Part shown: piece by piece, positions 56,172 through 64,000 of the stretch
Numbering within the stretch: position 1 is the first letter of the stretch
How the letters are laid out: each line of letters starts with the position of its first letter
DNA from: Prevotella sp.
GTDB lineage: Bacteria > Bacteroidota > Bacteroidia > Bacteroidales > Bacteroidaceae
Assembly (NCBI GenBank): GCA_022511065.1
Contig: JAFLSG010000003.1
Location: forward strand, 31,651 to 95,650
Length of the DNA stretch: 64,000 nt
Reading direction: 5' to 3'
Program-made: the position numbers and the translations under genes
Notes under the pieces: generated by a model
The model's database searches: none
Told to the model about the DNA's origin: nothing
What the model saw: the letters and a program-made list of their open reading frames with translations, nothing else

Positions 56172-57842
56172 TCACTTTTTCGCCTTCATGCGCTCCCCGG
56201 CTTTGCGGAGGGCGATATCGTAGGCTTCATCGTAGAACTTGATGAATTCGCTCCAAAGGGCTTTCTTTGAGAGGGCGTCCGCATTCTTGCGGGCTGTATC
56301 TATCTGCTTCTTCGTGAAGCCGGAATAAGCGGACACCGTGTCCTTGATGGCATCTGCCACCTCAGAATAGTTGTAGTCCGTGCGGTGGATTACCTGCACG
56401 CCGTCGGTTATCTCGCCCGTCTTGCCGAACACCGAGTTCGCCCAAAGGCCGAAACCCGCCAAGTCCGTCGTGATGCAGGGCACCTTGAAGGCTATCGCCT
56501 CCAACGGCGTATAGCCCCACGGCTCGTAGTACGAGGGGTAGATGCAGAGGTCGTTGCCCAGCACGAGGTCGTAATAGGTCAGGTTCACGATACCGTCCTG
56601 TCCGTCAAGATAGCAGGGCAGGAATATCACCTTCACCTTATCTTCCTTGCGGTTGTGCATATCGTAATACTTCATCATGCCCAGCACGTTGTCTTGGCTC
56701 ATGTTATGCAGCCAGTGGGTCACCTGCGGCACCTCGAGCGGCGTGTCATATTTCTGTCCGCTCGCAAGGCGCTCCTGCAAGTCCTTGCGGGGCTCGCCCA
56801 CCCAACCGGGCACTTCGATGAAAGCCACTACCGTCTTTTTCAGTTCGCGGTCGCGCAGCAGACGATTCATTGCCTCCACGAATACGTCGATACCTTTATT
56901 GCGGAACTCATAGCGGCCGGAGGTCGATACGAGCAGCACATCGTCATCAAGCTCCTCACCCAACAGCGCATTGGCGATGCTCAACATCTTCTTGCGGGCT
57001 GCGGCACGCTTGCGGTTGAACTGCGAAGCTGCCGGCACGAAGCTGTTGCAGAATCCATTGGGCAGCACCACATCCACCGGCTTGTCAAGCAGCTCCACGC
57101 ACTCCTTCGCCGTGATGTCGCTCACCGTCGTGAAGCAATCCACATAATGGGCAGTCTGCTTCTCTATCGAGTGCTTGCTCTGCATATTCAACTCACCAGC
57201 CATCTGGTCGCCGTTATAGGCAAACAAATAATCATAAAGTGGCTTCTGGTTGCCGGCAATACTCCGCCCGATGCTCGTGGCATGGGTCGTGAATATCGTG
57301 GCTATCTCGGGCAGATGATGATTGATGTAGAGTGCGCCGAGACCGCACATCCACTCATTGGCATGGTAAACGACCTTCGCCTTCTTACCCTTCAGGTAGT
57401 GATTGTGGAAACTTTCCACTACCAAGGCAGCGGCATAAGAGAACATCGAAGCCTCATCATAGTCGCCGTAGGCATGGAGCGAGTCCACCTGATAGTGCTC
57501 CCACAACCAGCCGTATATCTCATTCTTCTTTGCAAAAAAGGGATTGAAATCTACAAGTATCGCGATAGGCTCACCCGGCACAGTCCATCGACCTACCCGC
57601 ACGTTAAGTCCTTTCTCCTTGGCCTCCCATTGCCACTCGGCAAAGAGTGCCTTCTCCTCTCTGAAATAAGGACTTTCCTTCTCTTTCCAGAAATCCGGGC
57701 CAATAAAGATTATCCTGTCCCGAAGTGTTTCCTGCAGGGTCTTTGCACGCGTGGAAAGCACCGTGTAAATTCCCCCCACCTTGTTACACACTTCCCAACT
57801 TGACTCGAAGATGTAGTCGGGTTTCAAGAGTCTTTTTACCAT
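56172..57842 (-). CDS. Glycogen synthase, GT3 (eukaryote-like) type
   Basis: A 556-residue GT3-family synthase that extends glycogen from a nucleotide sugar. The N-terminal [22 protein letters not shown] and the [18 protein letters not shown] and [23 protein letters not shown] segments match the family found in Bacteroidota and eukaryotes, unlike the GT5 GlgA of most bacteria. ATG at 57842 is chosen for the common N-terminus; an in-frame ATG at 57896 lies upstream of the promoter's -7 box. It is the first gene of a synthase-phosphorylase pair. The sugar nucleotide (UDP- or ADP-glucose) is not known. Confidence 0.92.
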   Translation of the reverse strand: MVKRLLKPDYIFESSWEVCNKVGGIYTVLSTRAKTLQETLRDRIIFIGPDFWKEKESPYFREEKALFAEWQWEAKEKGLNVRVGRWTVPGEPIAILVDFNPFFAKKNEIYGWLWEHYQVDSLHAYGDYDEASMFSYAAALVVESFHNHYLKGKKAKVVYHANEWMCGLGALYINHHLPEIATIFTTHATSIGRSIAGNQKPLYDYLFAYNGDQMAGELNMQSKHSIEKQTAHYVDCFTTVSDITAKECVELLDKPVDVVLPNGFCNSFVPAASQFNRKRAAARKKMLSIANALLGEELDDDVLLVSTSGRYEFRNKGIDVFVEAMNRLLRDRELKKTVVAFIEVPGWVGEPRKDLQERLASGQKYDTPLEVPQVTHWLHNMSQDNVLGMMKYYDMHNRKEDKVKVIFLPCYLDGQDGIVNLTYYDLVLGNDLCIYPSYYEPWGYTPLEAIAFKVPCITTDLAGFGLWANSVFGKTGEITDGVQVIHRTDYNYSEVADAIKDTVSAYSGFTKKQIDTARKNADALSKKALWSEFIKFYDEAYDIALRKAGERMKAKK

Positions 57843-57864
57843 TGCTTTTCGAAATAATCGGGCG

Positions 57865-57872
57865 CAAAGATA
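57865..57872 (-). promoter_or_regulatory. -7 element of glycogen synthase
   Basis: Minus strand TATCTTTG, about 22 bases before the start codon at 57842. It supports that start over the one at 57896. Confidence 0.55.
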
Positions 57873-57947
57873 CTTAAATTTTTCTAAAAGCACCAATGTT
57901 TTCCATAATATTTTTTAGAAAGATGCGCATTTACTGATATAGATTGG

Positions 57948-57955
57948 TAACTTTG
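57948..57955 (+). promoter_or_regulatory. -7 element of the 58-kb secreted protein
   Basis: TAACTTTG matches TAnnTTTG, 24 bases before the ATG at 57980, and lies inside an apparent longer frame starting at 57944, which is therefore rejected. Confidence 0.55.
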
Positions 57956-57979
57956 CACGCAGATAGCAATCAGCCTGAT

Positions 57980-58399
57980 ATGAACAAGATTATAACCACC
58001 TTGCTGCTCGCCCTGCTACCGCTCGCTGCGACGGCTCAAAAAGACAGCACCGCCTTCCGTGCATACCTTTACAATGAGGAGTATGAGGTGTTCCTTCACA
58101 TCGACCTTTATGACGAGTCCATCGTCGTGCCTGATCAGGAACTCTTCGGCGCCCTGCCCGGCTATCTCGCCCGTAAAGGCAACCCGCTCTGTTGGCTCAT
58201 CACCTCCGCCGAGGTGAAAGGCAATACCGCACGGCTTGCATTCGTCAATGACTACGGTTCGGAAGACCTCACCGCCACGCTCACCCTGCAGAATGACTCC
58301 GTGTATATTCTCAAACAGGAGAGTGGCAGTCCGCTGAAAGTGCCCAAGAACGGGAAATGGCTCAAACTGCCCAAGGTGCTTGAACTGAAACGCAAGTAA
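57980..58399 (+). CDS. Small exported protein of unknown function
   Basis: A 139-residue exported protein with a signal peptide of about 19 residues (cleavage near ATAQ). The rest looks like a small all-beta domain, with YEVFLHIDLYDESIVVPD and ARLAFVNDYGSEDLTATLTL; I recognise no family. It is divergent from the glycogen operon and convergent with a lipoprotein gene; the hairpin at 58391-58429 may terminate both. The start at 57980 fits the promoter. Confidence 0.65.
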   Translation: MNKIITTLLLALLPLAATAQKDSTAFRAYLYNEEYEVFLHIDLYDESIVVPDQELFGALPGYLARKGNPLCWLITSAEVKGNTARLAFVNDYGSEDLTATLTLQNDSVYILKQESGSPLKVPKNGKWLKLPKVLELKRK

Positions 58400-58429
58400 C
58401 TCGCAAGCAACTCTGCTTGCTCCCTTGCG
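58391..58429 (+). terminator. Two-part hairpin between convergent genes
   Basis: Outer stem CGCAAG (58391-58396) with CTTGCG (58424-58429), inner stem GCAAGCA (58403-58409) with TGCTTGC (58414-58420). No strong T-run on either side. It overlaps the stop codon of the plus-strand gene. Confidence 0.45.
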
Positions 58430-58442
58430 CATGCTGCGTGCC

Positions 58443-58757
58443 TTAGTCCTCCAAATAGCCCGAAGTCCCGTTGTCGTAGAAGTCGGTATCCGTCGTTCCG
58501 CCCACGATACCATCTGCGTCATTGGATTCCTGCACTAACCCGTCCGTCGGGTTTCCCTCCTTTTCATTAGAGAGCACGCCCGTCGGTTCATCGTCCATAT
58601 CGGTAGTTGCCTCTGCACTTTTCGGTTTCTCATCCACGCCTTTCAGAAACTCGAACTCCTCCACCGTCTCATTCTCCGGGAACCCGAACTTATTCTTCCG
58701 CCCGTCGCACGACAGCAACAGACAAACCGATGCCAAGATTACCAAATACTTCTTCAT
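58443..58757 (-). CDS. Small acidic lipoprotein
   Basis: A 104-residue lipoprotein with lipobox LLSC (Cys about 17) and an acidic, Asp/Glu/Thr/Gly-rich mature part that looks disordered. No family recognised. The ATG at 58757 is chosen over the one at 58769 because it starts the signal more directly; the difference is 4 residues. A -7 box on the minus strand at 58780-58787 lies just upstream. Confidence 0.55.
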   Translation of the reverse strand: MKKYLVILASVCLLLSCDGRKNKFGFPENETVEEFEFLKGVDEKPKSAEATTDMDDEPTGVLSNEKEGNPTDGLVQESNDADGIVGGTTDTDFYDNGTSGYLED

Positions 58758-58779
58758 ATCGTTCCTCATGTTATGCTTG

Positions 58780-58787
58780 CAAAATTA
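58780..58787 (-). promoter_or_regulatory. -7 element of the small acidic lipoprotein gene
   Basis: Minus strand TAATTTTG matches TAnnTTTG, 22 bases before the start at 58757. Confidence 0.5.
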
Positions 58788-58880
58788 GCAAATATTCTGA
58801 ACATCACAAAGGTTTTACGCAAGAAAGTTCATGCAGCCCCTGCGCCCTATATAATATAATAAGGTGTAAAGGGGGCAAAA

Positions 58881-60008
58881 CTAATCAGAGATATCATACT
58901 TATTCTTCCGCTTCTCCGCCTTGCGGGGCTGACTGGGATGAAAGCCGACATGGGGAGACTTTACCCCCTTATAGGAGGCGTGGCGCTGACGAATCTTGGC
59001 AACATAATCCACGGTCTCCGAACCGCGCATATAGCCATACTTGACGAGCGGGTCATTGTAATACTGCGGCGTGGCAAGCTTCAGCACATAGTCGGAAACC
59101 TCCGCCCAGCGGTGAGGATTGCGCCCGTCACGCTTGGCAAGTGCCATCGCATCGCGGATATGGTGGGAGCCGCCGTTGTAACTGGCAAGCACGAAATTGG
59201 TGCGCTCGTAGTGGTCTTGGATGTCGGAGAAGGCGCGGTCAAGCTCGGCGATATACTTCGAGGCGGCAGCGATATTGCTCTCCGGGTCATAGAGACGGTC
59301 GCGGGAAAGACCAAGATGGTCGGCGGTGCCGGGCATAATCTGCATGAGTCCCTTGGCCCCCGCAAAGGAAACGGCACGCGGGTCGAAGGTGGATTCCTGA
59401 TAACACTGGGCAGCCATGAGTTTCCAGTCCCAACGGATGGGCTGGCTGTAAGTCATGAAAAGATGGTCGTAATGGGAGATGACACCGCCCTTTTTATCGA
59501 GCATCGGGGAGAAAATCCGGCGCTTCACCTTCTTGGTGGTAAGCAGAGTGGTCTCCTCGCGCTTGACCTCAGCAATGAGTTCAGGGTGATACCATGCTTT
59601 CAGTTCCTCCGCAAGTTCTGGTTTCTCGCTGCCCACCTCAATACTACCGGGTGTCGGCCACGCTATCAAGTCAGCCTCCCCATCCTCAAGCCTGCGCACA
59701 AGTTCTGCGCTGTCGCGGCAGACATCCACCCGGAGGCGTACACCGAGCGAATCGGCAAAGCGCTGACAAAGGAGATACTGCGTGCCGAGCGACTTTCCGT
59801 GATAGTCATAATAGGTGTCAGGGCCGGTGACGGTAGCCATAATCAGTTCGCCACTCGTCTGAATTTCCTGTAAATCAAAATCTTCGGTGACGGTAATGGA
59901 ATCGAGCACGGAACCATAGGGCGTGACGATGCGCTCCTGTTTTTGCGAACAGGCGAGGAGAAGGCAGACAACTGCCGAGACCATGAAAACGCTCAATAAC
60001 CGTGTCAC
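58881..60008 (-). CDS. MltF-like lytic transglycosylase lipoprotein
   Basis: A lipoprotein of about 375 residues that couples a periplasmic substrate-binding-like domain to an SLT lytic transglycosylase domain, as in MltF. The lipobox is LLAC. The SLT domain has the catalytic Glu in QCYQESTFDP and the following AKGLMQIMPGTA and LASYNGG segments. It probably cleaves peptidoglycan glycan strands. The start is uncertain: GTG at 60008 gives a proper basic N-terminus for the signal and is used here, and ATG at 59984 is possible. The -7 box at 60038-60045 excludes the open frame's farthest start at 60068. Confidence 0.85.
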   Translation of the reverse strand: MTRLLSVFMVSAVVCLLLACSQKQERIVTPYGSVLDSITVTEDFDLQEIQTSGELIMATVTGPDTYYDYHGKSLGTQYLLCQRFADSLGVRLRVDVCRDSAELVRRLEDGEADLIAWPTPGSIEVGSEKPELAEELKAWYHPELIAEVKREETTLLTTKKVKRRIFSPMLDKKGGVISHYDHLFMTYSQPIRWDWKLMAAQCYQESTFDPRAVSFAGAKGLMQIMPGTADHLGLSRDRLYDPESNIAAASKYIAELDRAFSDIQDHYERTNFVLASYNGGSHHIRDAMALAKRDGRNPHRWAEVSDYVLKLATPQYYNDPLVKYGYMRGSETVDYVAKIRQRHASYKGVKSPHVGFHPSQPRKAEKRKNKYDISD

Positions 60009-60037
60009 TTTGTCAAGAAGATTGGATGAAATCGGTG

Positions 60038-60045
60038 CAAAAGTA
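60038..60045 (-). promoter_or_regulatory. -7 element of the MltF-like gene
   Basis: Minus strand TACTTTTG matches TAnnTTTG and lies 29 bases before the GTG at 60008. Confidence 0.55.
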
Positions 60046-60077
60046 CGGAAATTCTTGCACATTCGCACATTTTTGAG

Positions 60078-60085
60078 TAATTTTG
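60078..60085 (+). promoter_or_regulatory. -7 element of the hisGDC operon
   Basis: TAATTTTG with a TTG at 60054-60056, 21 bases upstream. The ATG of hisG is 27 bases downstream. Confidence 0.55.
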
Positions 60086-60112
60086 CACGGATTTTAATCA
60101 GACTTTAACGAT

Positions 60113-60964
60113 ATGTTACGTATAGCAGTACAATCCAAAGGACGACTTTTCGATGACACCATGAACCTGCTCTCCGAGGCAGACATCAAGGTTAGTTCAT
60201 CGAAGCGCACCCTACTTGTGCAGTCATCCAACTTCCCACTCGAAGTGCTTTACCTCCGCGACGACGATATTCCGCAGAGCGTGGCGAATGGCGTGGCGGA
60301 CATCGGCGTGGTAGGCGAGAACGAATTTGTAGAGCGAGGCGAGGATGCAGACATCATTGAGCGCCTCGGTTTTTCAAAGTGCCGCCTGTCGCTCGCCATT
60401 CCCAAGGAAATAGACTACCACGGTGTTGAGTGGTTTAATGGTAAGAAGATTGCCACGAGCTACCCCGCCATTTTGCGGAAATTCATGGAGCAGCACGGCA
60501 TCAAGGCAGAGATTCACGTCATCACCGGCTCGGTGGAAATCAGTCCGGGCATCGGACTTGCCGATGGCATCTTCGACATTGTCAGCTCCGGCTCAACTTT
60601 GGTAAGCAATAATTTGCGGGAGGTTGAGGTGGTCATGCGCAGTGAGGCACTACTCATCGGTAATAAACATTTGTCGGAGGAGAAGCGCGCAATACTGGAA
60701 CAGATGCTGTTCCGCTTCAAGGCCGTAAAGGATGCGGAGGACAAGAAGTATGTGCGCATGAATGCTCCGAAGGCACGCTTGCAGGAAATCATCAATGTAT
60801 TGCCGGGACTGAAAAGTCCGACCATCATCCCCTTGGCCGACGAGGAGTGGTGTTCCGTGCATACGGTACTCGACCAGAAGCAGTTCTGGGAGATTATCGG
60901 CAAACTGAAGGAGATGGGTGCGCAGGGCATCCTCGTGACTCCCATTGAGAAAATGATTCTTTAA
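60113..60964 (+). CDS. hisG: ATP phosphoribosyltransferase (long form)
   Basis: Catalyses the first step of histidine synthesis, joining ATP and PRPP. The 283-residue length with a C-terminal ACT-like regulatory region (about 205-283) shows the long, HisZ-independent form. The N-terminal AVQSKGRLFD near residue 4 and the PRPP-binding IVSSGSTLVSNNLREVE near 155-175 are present. It is the first gene of hisG-hisD-hisC. Feedback inhibition by histidine is expected for the family. Confidence 0.96.
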   Translation: MLRIAVQSKGRLFDDTMNLLSEADIKVSSSKRTLLVQSSNFPLEVLYLRDDDIPQSVANGVADIGVVGENEFVERGEDADIIERLGFSKCRLSLAIPKEIDYHGVEWFNGKKIATSYPAILRKFMEQHGIKAEIHVITGSVEISPGIGLADGIFDIVSSGSTLVSNNLREVEVVMRSEALLIGNKHLSEEKRAILEQMLFRFKAVKDAEDKKYVRMNAPKARLQEIINVLPGLKSPTIIPLADEEWCSVHTVLDQKQFWEIIGKLKEMGAQGILVTPIEKMIL

Positions 60965-60984
60965 AATCAGAAAACACTTATCCG

Positions 60985-62271
60985 ATGAACATCATTAAGT
61001 ATCCCGCACGCGAGGAGTGGAGCCAGATTGTGGAGCGCCCACACCTTGACGTGTCGGAACTGAACGAGACGGTGGCTGCGGTGCTTGCCGACGTGCGGCG
61101 GCGCGGCGATGATGCCGTGAAAGGCTACGAACTGAAGTTCGACCATGTCGATTTGCAGTCGCTCTGCGTCACCGAGGAGGAGATGCAAGAGGCGGAATAC
61201 CTGGTCAGCGAAGAACTGAAAGAGGCCATCCGCTTGGCACACCATAATATAAAGGTATTCCATGAGGCACAGCAATTCAAAAGCAAGAAGGTGGAGACGA
61301 TGCCCGGCGTGACCTGCTGGCAGAAAAGCTCCCCCATCGAGAAGGTCGGGCTTTATATTCCCGGCGGCACTGCCCCACTCTTCTCCACGGTGCTGATGCT
61401 CGCCACGCCCGCCAAGATTGCGGGTTGTGGGGAGATTGTGCTTTGCACGCCTCCTAATCGTGAGGGCAAGGTGAATCCCGCTATCCTCGTGGCAGCAAAG
61501 GTGGCTGGCGTGAGCAAGATATTCAAGGTTGGCGGTGTGCAGGCTATCGGAGCAATGGCATACGGCACGGAGTCCGTGCCCAAGGTCTATAAGATATTCG
61601 GTCCCGGCAATCAGTATGTCATGGCAGCGAAGCAACAAGTGAGTCTGCACGATGTAGCCATCGATATGCCCGCAGGTCCTTCGGAGGTTTGCGTCATCGC
61701 TGACGAGAGTGCAGATGTAGAGTTTGTTGCCGCCGACCTGCTGTCACAGGCGGAGCATGGCATCGACTCGCAGGTGCTCCTCATCACCACCTCTGAGCAG
61801 GTGCTGCTCGATGTGCAGGCGGAAGTGAACCGCCAACTTGAACTGCTCCCCCGAAAGGAAATGGCGGAGAAGGCTTTGGAGAACAGCCGAATGGTACTTG
61901 TACACGACAAACAGGAGGCTATCGACCTGTCGAATGCCTATGCCCCCGAGCATCTGATTATTCAGACTACCGACTATCAGAAGTTGGCGGAGAAGGTTGT
62001 CAATGCGGGCAGCGTGTTCCTCGGGAAATATGCCTGTGAGAGTGCGGGCGACTATGCGAGCGGTACGAACCACACGCTTCCCACTCACGGCTATGCGACG
62101 ACATACAGCGGCGTGAATCTTGACAGCTATTGCCGAAAGATAACCTTCCAGCACCTGACGGAAGAAGGCGTGCAGGGCATCGGGCATGCCGTGGAGCTGA
62201 TGGCAGAGGCCGAGCAGCTTGATGCGCATAAGAACGCGATGACCGTCAGACTCTCCAAGCTCACGCGATGA
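60985..62271 (+). CDS. hisD: Histidinol dehydrogenase
   Basis: A 428-residue zinc enzyme that oxidises histidinol to histidine in two NAD-dependent steps. The GPGNQYVMAAKQQV segment near residue 205, MPAGPSEV near 230, and the zinc-binding QAEHGIDSQ near 258 identify it; the catalytic EHLI segment follows. It lies 20 bases after hisG and 35 bases before hisC. Confidence 0.97.
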   Translation: MNIIKYPAREEWSQIVERPHLDVSELNETVAAVLADVRRRGDDAVKGYELKFDHVDLQSLCVTEEEMQEAEYLVSEELKEAIRLAHHNIKVFHEAQQFKSKKVETMPGVTCWQKSSPIEKVGLYIPGGTAPLFSTVLMLATPAKIAGCGEIVLCTPPNREGKVNPAILVAAKVAGVSKIFKVGGVQAIGAMAYGTESVPKVYKIFGPGNQYVMAAKQQVSLHDVAIDMPAGPSEVCVIADESADVEFVAADLLSQAEHGIDSQVLLITTSEQVLLDVQAEVNRQLELLPRKEMAEKALENSRMVLVHDKQEAIDLSNAYAPEHLIIQTTDYQKLAEKVVNAGSVFLGKYACESAGDYASGTNHTLPTHGYATTYSGVNLDSYCRKITFQHLTEEGVQGIGHAVELMAEAEQLDAHKNAMTVRLSKLTR

Positions 62272-62306
62272 TAAAACAAACCTTTCAACCCTAACACCGA
62301 AAGAAG

Positions 62307-63350
62307 ATGAAATCTCTCCAAGAACTGACGAGACCCAATATCTGGGCGCTTGCTCCTTACAGCAGTGCCCGCAATGAGTATGCCGGCAGGGAGGCACGGG
62401 TGTTCCTCGATGCAAACGAGAATCCCTATAACCATCCCTATAATCGCTATCCCGACCCGCTGCAGTTGGAATTGAAGGATGCCTTGTCAAAGGTAAAGGG
62501 TGTTCCCGCGGGAAACATCTTCCTCGGCAATGGAAGCGACGAGGCGATTGACCTCGTCTATCGCTGCTTTTGCATGCCCGGCGTAGATAACGTGGTGGCT
62601 ATCGAACCGACCTACGGCATGTATAAGGTATGTGCAGACATCAACGACACGGAGTATCGCACCGTTTTGCTTGACGATGACTTCCAGATAAGCGCCGACC
62701 AACTGCTTGCCGCAACCGACAATCATACCAAAGTCATTTGGCTCTGCACGCCCAACAACCCGACGGGTAATTGTCTGAAGCGCGAGGAGGTAATCAAGAC
62801 TATCAAGCAATTCGAGGGTCTTGTCATCGTCGATGAAGCATACAGCGACTTCTCTGCGCAGCCCGCCCTGCGCACCGAACTGCTGAAATATCCGAATCTC
62901 ATTGTACTGAACACACTCTCGAAAGCATGGGGATGTGCAGCCATCCGTCTCGGTATGGCGTTTGCTTCAGAGGAAATCATCGGACTGTTTAATAAGGTGA
63001 AATATCCCTATAACATCAATCTCCTCACACAGCAACAGGCACTTGAGGCACTGAAAGACCCGTTTGAGGTGGATAAGTGGGTAAAGCTGCTGCTGCAAGA
63101 GCGCGCAAGGATGATTGATGCTTTTGAACTGCTGCCCATCTGCGAGCGGGTATATCCCACGGATGCGAATTTCTTCCTTGCGAAGATGACCGATGCACCT
63201 CGGATTTATGACTACCTCGTGGAGCGTGGCATCATCGTGCGCAACCGCCACAAAGTGCAACTTTGCCAGAACAGTCTCCGCATCACCATCGGAACAAGGA
63301 CGGAGAACGGCGAGCTTATCGCTGCCCTCCGACAATATAATCCCGCATAA
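62307..63350 (+). CDS. hisC: Histidinol-phosphate aminotransferase
   Basis: A 347-residue PLP-dependent aminotransferase. The N-terminal LDANENPYN, the PNNPTGN segment near 152 and the PLP lysine in [13 protein letters not shown] near 211 are as expected. It is the last gene of the hisG-hisD-hisC operon; hisB is not downstream as in many relatives but at 23812. Two hairpins follow, one of them bidirectional at 63400-63440. Confidence 0.96.
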   Translation: MKSLQELTRPNIWALAPYSSARNEYAGREARVFLDANENPYNHPYNRYPDPLQLELKDALSKVKGVPAGNIFLGNGSDEAIDLVYRCFCMPGVDNVVAIEPTYGMYKVCADINDTEYRTVLLDDDFQISADQLLAATDNHTKVIWLCTPNNPTGNCLKREEVIKTIKQFEGLVIVDEAYSDFSAQPALRTELLKYPNLIVLNTLSKAWGCAAIRLGMAFASEEIIGLFNKVKYPYNINLLTQQQALEALKDPFEVDKWVKLLLQERARMIDAFELLPICERVYPTDANFFLAKMTDAPRIYDYLVERGIIVRNRHKVQLCQNSLRITIGTRTENGELIAALRQYNPA

Positions 63351-63399
63351 GGATTAGTCTTTCTAATGCCTTGACTGATATGTCAGGCATTAAAACAAG

Positions 63400-63440
63400 A
63401 ATTGGGTGCAACCGCTTCTTCAAGCCTGTTGCACCCAATT
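63400..63440. terminator. Bidirectional terminator between hisC and ppdK
   Basis: A 13-base-pair stem (63400-63412 with 63428-63440) has T-rich tracts on both strands. A smaller hairpin (about 63365-63391) precedes it on the plus strand. Confidence 0.8.
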
Positions 63441-63462
63441 TCTTTGTTATTGAGTCCTAATC

Positions 63463-64000
63463 TTACTCCTCAACGGCAGCCTGCGCCGCTGCAAGACGTG
63501 CGATGGGCACACGATACGGAGAGCAAGATGCGTAGTTAAGGCCAATCTTGGCGCAGAACTTCACAGAAGAAGGCTCACCACCGTGCTCACCGCAGATACC
63601 GGTGCGCATGCCCGGACGAACGGAACGACCCTTCTCCACGGCCATCTTCACAAGCTGACCTACACCCTTCTGGTCGAGTACCTGGAACGGATCCACCTTC
63701 AGAATCTTCTTCTCGAGATATACAGGCAAGAACGATGCGATATCATCGCGCGAGTAACCGAAGGTCATCTGCGTCAGGTCGTTCGTACCGAATGAGAAGT
63801 ATTCAGCCTCAGTAGCGATGCGGTCTGCGGTCAGGGCAGCACGAGGAATCTCAATCATCGTACCAATCTCAAACTCAACCTCAGTGCCATACTCAGCGAA
63901 CACTTCCTGAGCAGCCTTCTGGATGACACTCTTCTGCTGCTTCAACTCGTAGAGCGTACCAATCAGCGGCACCATGATTTCCGGCATCGGGTTCTTGCCT
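63463..64000 (-). CDS. ppdK: Pyruvate, phosphate dikinase (3' part; continues beyond window)
   Basis: The C-terminal 179 residues of PPDK, which interconverts pyruvate and phosphoenolpyruvate with ATP and phosphate. The visible part belongs to the PEP-utilising TIM-barrel domain: [46 protein letters not shown] segments (near the start of the visible part) and the catalytic Cys in [11 protein letters not shown]. The frame is open to the window edge, so the gene starts beyond 64000. Convergent with hisC. Confidence 0.94.
   Translation of the reverse strand, partial: GKNPMPEIMVPLIGTLYELKQQKSVIQKAAQEVFAEYGTEVEFEIGTMIEIPRAALTADRIATEAEYFSFGTNDLTQMTFGYSRDDIASFLPVYLEKKILKVDPFQVLDQKGVGQLVKMAVEKGRSVRPGMRTGICGEHGGEPSSVKFCAKIGLNYASCSPYRVPIARLAAAQAAVEE

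Overview
The window reads as a chromosomal segment of a Bacteroidales bacterium, most likely Prevotella or a close relative. The evidence is direct: many genes are preceded by the Bacteroidota vegetative promoter TTTG-N19/20-TAnnTTTG, and the gene content is characteristic of the order. That content includes serine palmitoyltransferase for sphingolipids, a type IX secretion plug-type protein, NigD-like and DUF4421/DUF1460 proteins, an ECF sigma factor paired with an outer-membrane barrel, a Nudix-type AraR regulator, a GT3-type glycogen synthase and class III fructose-bisphosphatase. The genus is inference. I saw no insertion sequence, integrase, phage gene or CRISPR array.

Layout. 1-6.4 kb: end of a glycosyltransferase, fbp, a T9SS plug-like protein and a membrane-anchored AraC-type regulator. 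6.4-9.4 kb: tRNA-Pro, spt, a divergent lipid kinase, a FeoB-associated small protein and tRNA-Cys. 9.4-12.9 kb (minus strand): DUF1232, DUF1460, DUF4421 and an oxidoreductase. 13.0-15.6 kb: NigD-like lipoprotein, ECF sigma factor and a fused anti-sigma/barrel protein. 15.7-16.1 kb: no convincing gene, but its own promoter, long-range pairing and a terminator, so probably a structured RNA. 16.2-22.4 kb: a tightly packed six-gene operon of exported proteins with a secreted caspase-like protease, Sel1-repeat proteins, a DUF4384 protein and a transglutaminase-like protein. I regard this operon as the best candidate for an undescribed system. 22.8-29.7 kb: a membrane protein coupled to hisB, an ABC-F protein with one degenerate ATP site, grpE-dnaJ behind a consensus sigma-54 promoter, and folC.

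29.8-45.3 kb is a sugar region. galM, an MFS transporter and galK handle galactose. After a terminator comes a long operon with a mutarotase lipoprotein, a sodium/solute symporter, AraR, araD, araA, araB, a GH51 arabinofuranosidase, tkt and rpiB. Together these release, import, isomerise and phosphorylate arabinose and pass it into the pentose phosphate pathway. 45.4-53.5 kb: lipoproteins, a CAT-like acetyltransferase, a DJ-1/PfpI protein, an intracellular alpha-amylase, fabD, a ThiE/TenI-like protein, prs and a TlpA-like thioredoxin. 53.5-57.9 kb: glycogen phosphorylase and glycogen synthase. 58-64 kb: small envelope proteins, an MltF-like transglycosylase, hisG-hisD-hisC and the 3' end of ppdK.

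Several intergenic regions carry small arrays of direct and inverted units about 18-31 bases long (9.4, 22.6, 45.4 and 52.3 kb). Two of these loci share exact 13-19-base blocks in a different order. A separate 21-base tandem repeat runs into the araD start codon.
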